Position numbers and translations under genes: made by a program. The notes under the pieces were generated by a model. The model did no database searches, was not told the DNA's origin, and was given only the letters and a program-made list of their open reading frames with translations. 6,305 nucleotides of DNA, taken from the NCBI GenBank assembly GCA_001830645.1, contig MIBM01000278.1, positions 1 through 6,305 of the forward strand, in the 5' to 3' direction. Source of the DNA: Spirochaetes bacterium RIFOXYC1_FULL_54_7. GTDB lineage: Bacteria; Spirochaetota; Spirochaetia; Treponematales; UBA12059. Shown here one piece after another: positions 4,179 through 6,305 of this stretch (position 1 is the stretch's first letter; every line of letters begins with the position of its first letter).

Positions 4179-6305
4179 CCACGGTCTTGCCATGACCACC
4201 CTCCTCGGGACGTGCATACCGGAACTCGACCACCCCTGGATACCGGGCAAGCGTATCCCGGACGCCCTGCTGGAGCACCCCTTCGCCAGTGCCATGGATG
4301 ATGGAAAAGCTCTGAAGACCTTCCATTGTGGCTGCGTCAAGCTGCCGCTCCAGGGTGGCAACTGCTTCAGCCAGACGATAGCCACGGATATCCAGTTCAA
4401 TGCTGGCCCGATTGGATCGACTGGATGCCGGTTCCACTGAAACCACCGGGGCTGTGCTGGCCAGTTCATGGGTGAGCTCCAGATCGTCTGCGCTGACTGT
4501 TACACGCATGGCGTCGGTCTCTACCACCCACTTGCCGCTTTTGGCCGCCCGCAATACCCTGCCACGCCGCCGGCCAGGGAGTATGACAACCGGGCTGCCC
4601 TCGCCTATCGGGGTTGCTTCCCTGCTACCTGTCTTCAATTCCCGAACCTGCGCCTTAAGTTCGCGGTCGGCGCCGTTTACCTTGGCATCCATTGTAGACA
4701 GGAACTCCTTGACCTCAAGCGTCTTCTCCCGGGTAAGCTCCCCTTCCTTAAGTTGCCTGACCATGTTTTCAAGGGTCTTGCGGCTTTCGGCCAACAGAGC
4801 CTTCAGTTCCGAAACACCATGGGACCTGAGTTCGACTTCCTTCTGCCGCAGTTTTATTTCCTTGAGGTCTGCCTTGCGCTGTTCTTCCATTGCATCCCTC
4901 AGGCGGCGCTTCTCCTCAATCCGAATGGAATCCAGCTCACGATGTTTCTCCGATAGACCGCGGATCAAAGCAGAGATATCCGTACGTTCGTCACGCAGGT
5001 ACCGGCTTGCACCGTCAACGACCTCCCGACCAAGGCCATTCCTGGCAGCTATGTCCAAGGCACGGCTCTCACCAGGCACACCCATCATGATGCGATAAGT
5101 TGGTGATAGGGTATCCTTGTCAAAATCAACGGAGGCATTGAGAACGCCGGGCTTGGTGTACCCGAAATTCTTCAGGATGCCATGATGGGTCGTTACAAGG
5201 GTCAGTGCCCCCCTGTCTATGAACAGATCCAGGAGGGCCATTGCTATGGCGCAACCTTCCTCAGGATCGGTTCCACTCCCCAGTTCATCCAGAAGTACCA
5301 GACTGCGGGAACTGGCTCCTTCGGTGATGGCCGCTATGGCACGCATATGTCCGGAAAAGGTGGACAGGGACTGGTCTATGGATTGCTCGTCGCCTATGTC
5401 TGCCCAGACCCCATCAAAGACCTGGAGACCGGTGCCAGGATCTGCCGGTACGGCTAGACCAAACTGGTTCATCAGTGCAAACAGACCGGCTGTCTTCAGG
5501 GATACAGTCTTACCACCGGTGTTCGGCCCGGTGATTATCAGGGTGCGGGCATCCATCGGCATACGCAGGTCTATGGGCACAGCCTTGGAGCCCAGTATCG
5601 GATGCCTGGCGCCTACCAGTTCTATACCCGCTACCCGGGCTTCTGCAAAACATCCGTTGTTGTGTCTGGAGTATCTGGCCCTGGCATATAGTTCGTCCAT
5701 GAAGGCGCAGGATATTCTTGCAGCAACAAGCGCAGCATGGTGATTGAAAAGCTTGGCGGTAGCCTCGCGAAGCACCCGCATAAGTTCCCGCTGGTACCTG
5801 GCTTCTTCCTCGACCAACTGATTGTTCTTCTGCACCAGTGCCTCTGGTTCTATGAAGACCGTCTGGCCTGTGGAGGAGACCTCGTGAACTATGCCCCGTA
5901 TTCTGGCCTTGGCGCCGGCCTTTACCGCCAGGACGGTACGCCCGTCACGCTGGGTTGGCACATCGCTCTGGAGCAGGCTTCTGGCAGTGTCATCCTGGTA
6001 GAAAGACGCGGTGGTACGCTCGATATCCTGGTTGATTCTCTGAATCCGTATGCGTATGTCACGCAGTTCCGGCAGGTCCTTGACTTCGCCGTCTTTTCCC
6101 ACGATACGGAAGGCAATAGCCGATACGGCAGCTACATCCGGGGCAAGGATCCATTCGGCCGTAAAACCTTCATGCTGAACGGCCTTCATCCAGCGCCGCA
6201 AGGCTTCGTATGCTTCGACCCACATACCTATGGACCACAGTTCCTCTGCTGTCAGGCAGGACCCCTGTTTGGCTATGACCCGGATTGGATCGTTGATGGA
6301 AACAA
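4165..6305 (-). CDS. mutS2: MutS2 (endonuclease/ATPase with Smr domain), 5' end beyond the window
   Basis: The frame is open from the right edge. The 712 visible residues compare with about 770-800 for full MutS2, so roughly 60-90 N-terminal residues are missing. The ATG at 6225 is internal. Visible parts in order: the core/lever region; the ATPase with Walker A GPNTGGKT (5529-5506), STFSGHM (about 5361-5341), Walker B LVLLDELGSGTDPEEG (5301-5254) and the TTHH segment; and a long charged coiled coil (about 4970-4640). A KOW-like region follows around PVVILPGRRRGRV (near 4590-4550), then a C-terminal Smr nuclease domain with ELDIRG (about 4398-4381) and HGTGEG (about 4293-4276), ending GGHGKTVVTLG. 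MutS2 lacks the mismatch-recognition domain of MutS. Members have been reported to suppress recombination (Helicobacter, Thermus) and to split collided ribosomes (Bacillus, where KOW and Smr matter). All key motifs are intact. Its stop lies within the last codons of the convergent neuB-like gene. Confidence 0.96.
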   Translation of the reverse strand, partial: VSINDPIRVIAKQGSCLTAEELWSIGMWVEAYEALRRWMKAVQHEGFTAEWILAPDVAAVSAIAFRIVGKDGEVKDLPELRDIRIRIQRINQDIERTTASFYQDDTARSLLQSDVPTQRDGRTVLAVKAGAKARIRGIVHEVSSTGQTVFIEPEALVQKNNQLVEEEARYQRELMRVLREATAKLFNHHAALVAARISCAFMDELYARARYSRHNNGCFAEARVAGIELVGARHPILGSKAVPIDLRMPMDARTLIITGPNTGGKTVSLKTAGLFALMNQFGLAVPADPGTGLQVFDGVWADIGDEQSIDQSLSTFSGHMRAIAAITEGASSRSLVLLDELGSGTDPEEGCAIAMALLDLFIDRGALTLVTTHHGILKNFGYTKPGVLNASVDFDKDTLSPTYRIMMGVPGESRALDIAARNGLGREVVDGASRYLRDERTDISALIRGLSEKHRELDSIRIEEKRRLRDAMEEQRKADLKEIKLRQKEVELRSHGVSELKALLAESRKTLENMVRQLKEGELTREKTLEVKEFLSTMDAKVNGADRELKAQVRELKTGSREATPIGEGSPVVILPGRRRGRVLRAAKSGKWVVETDAMRVTVSADDLELTHELASTAPVVSVEPASSRSNRASIELDIRGYRLAEAVATLERQLDAATMEGLQSFSIIHGTGEGVLQQGVRDTLARYPGVVEFRYARPEEGGHGKTVVTLG

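Noticed and set aside
4400..5098. Long plus-strand open frame of 232 codons
   Set aside because: It lies wholly antisense to the well-supported mutS2 gene and its translation is serine/arginine-rich low-complexity text, typical of an opposite-strand shadow.
1..6305. CRISPR array, tRNA or rRNA gene, insertion sequence
   Set aside because: I saw no regularly spaced long direct repeats, cloverleaf-like sequence, transposase motif or flanking inverted repeats.

Overview
The window reads as an ordinary bacterial chromosome segment, moderately GC-rich by eye. A spirochaete is my best guess, from remembered similarity of the YebC protein, the MutS2 C-terminus and the unusual NeuB-type enzyme to spirochaete proteins. 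No database was searched, so this is inference. I see no mobile element, CRISPR array, rRNA or tRNA.

Layout, left to right. Positions 1-2309, all minus strand, hold a compact operon transcribed right to left in the order yebC, ruvC, ruvA, ruvB. ruvB runs off the left edge. The genes abut or are a few bases apart, so they should be co-transcribed and partly translationally coupled. Positions 2310-2650 have no accepted gene. They carry the likely yebC promoter (TTGACA, 18 bp, extended -10), a leader of about 155 bases with a hairpin and a curious in-frame upstream reading frame, and a cluster of CCGG palindromes. Positions 2651-2893 (minus) encode an 80-residue unknown protein with two CxxC pairs, with its own good promoter and ribosome binding site. 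Positions 2994-4178 (plus) encode a divergently transcribed NeuB/SpsE-type nonulosonate synthase. Positions 4165-6305 (minus) encode MutS2, missing its N-terminus at the right edge. The last two genes overlap tail to tail by 14 bases.

How the genes work together. RuvA, RuvB and RuvC form the Holliday-junction branch-migration and resolution machinery. YebC is a conserved neighbour of ruvC in many bacteria and belongs to a family linked to transcription and, more recently, to relief of ribosome stalling. MutS2 has been tied to suppression of recombination in some bacteria and to rescue of collided ribosomes in Bacillus. The NeuB-like gene has no nonulosonate-pathway partner in the window and probably feeds surface glycan or protein glycosylation.

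Points most worth a second look: a nine-G homopolymer inside yebC; a 12-bp tandem repeat making a tetrapeptide-repeat insert in the NeuB barrel; a perfect TATAAT box placed so that ruvA could be made from a leaderless transcript; the odd yebC leader; and the CCGG palindrome cluster. None of this amounts to a clear new system.
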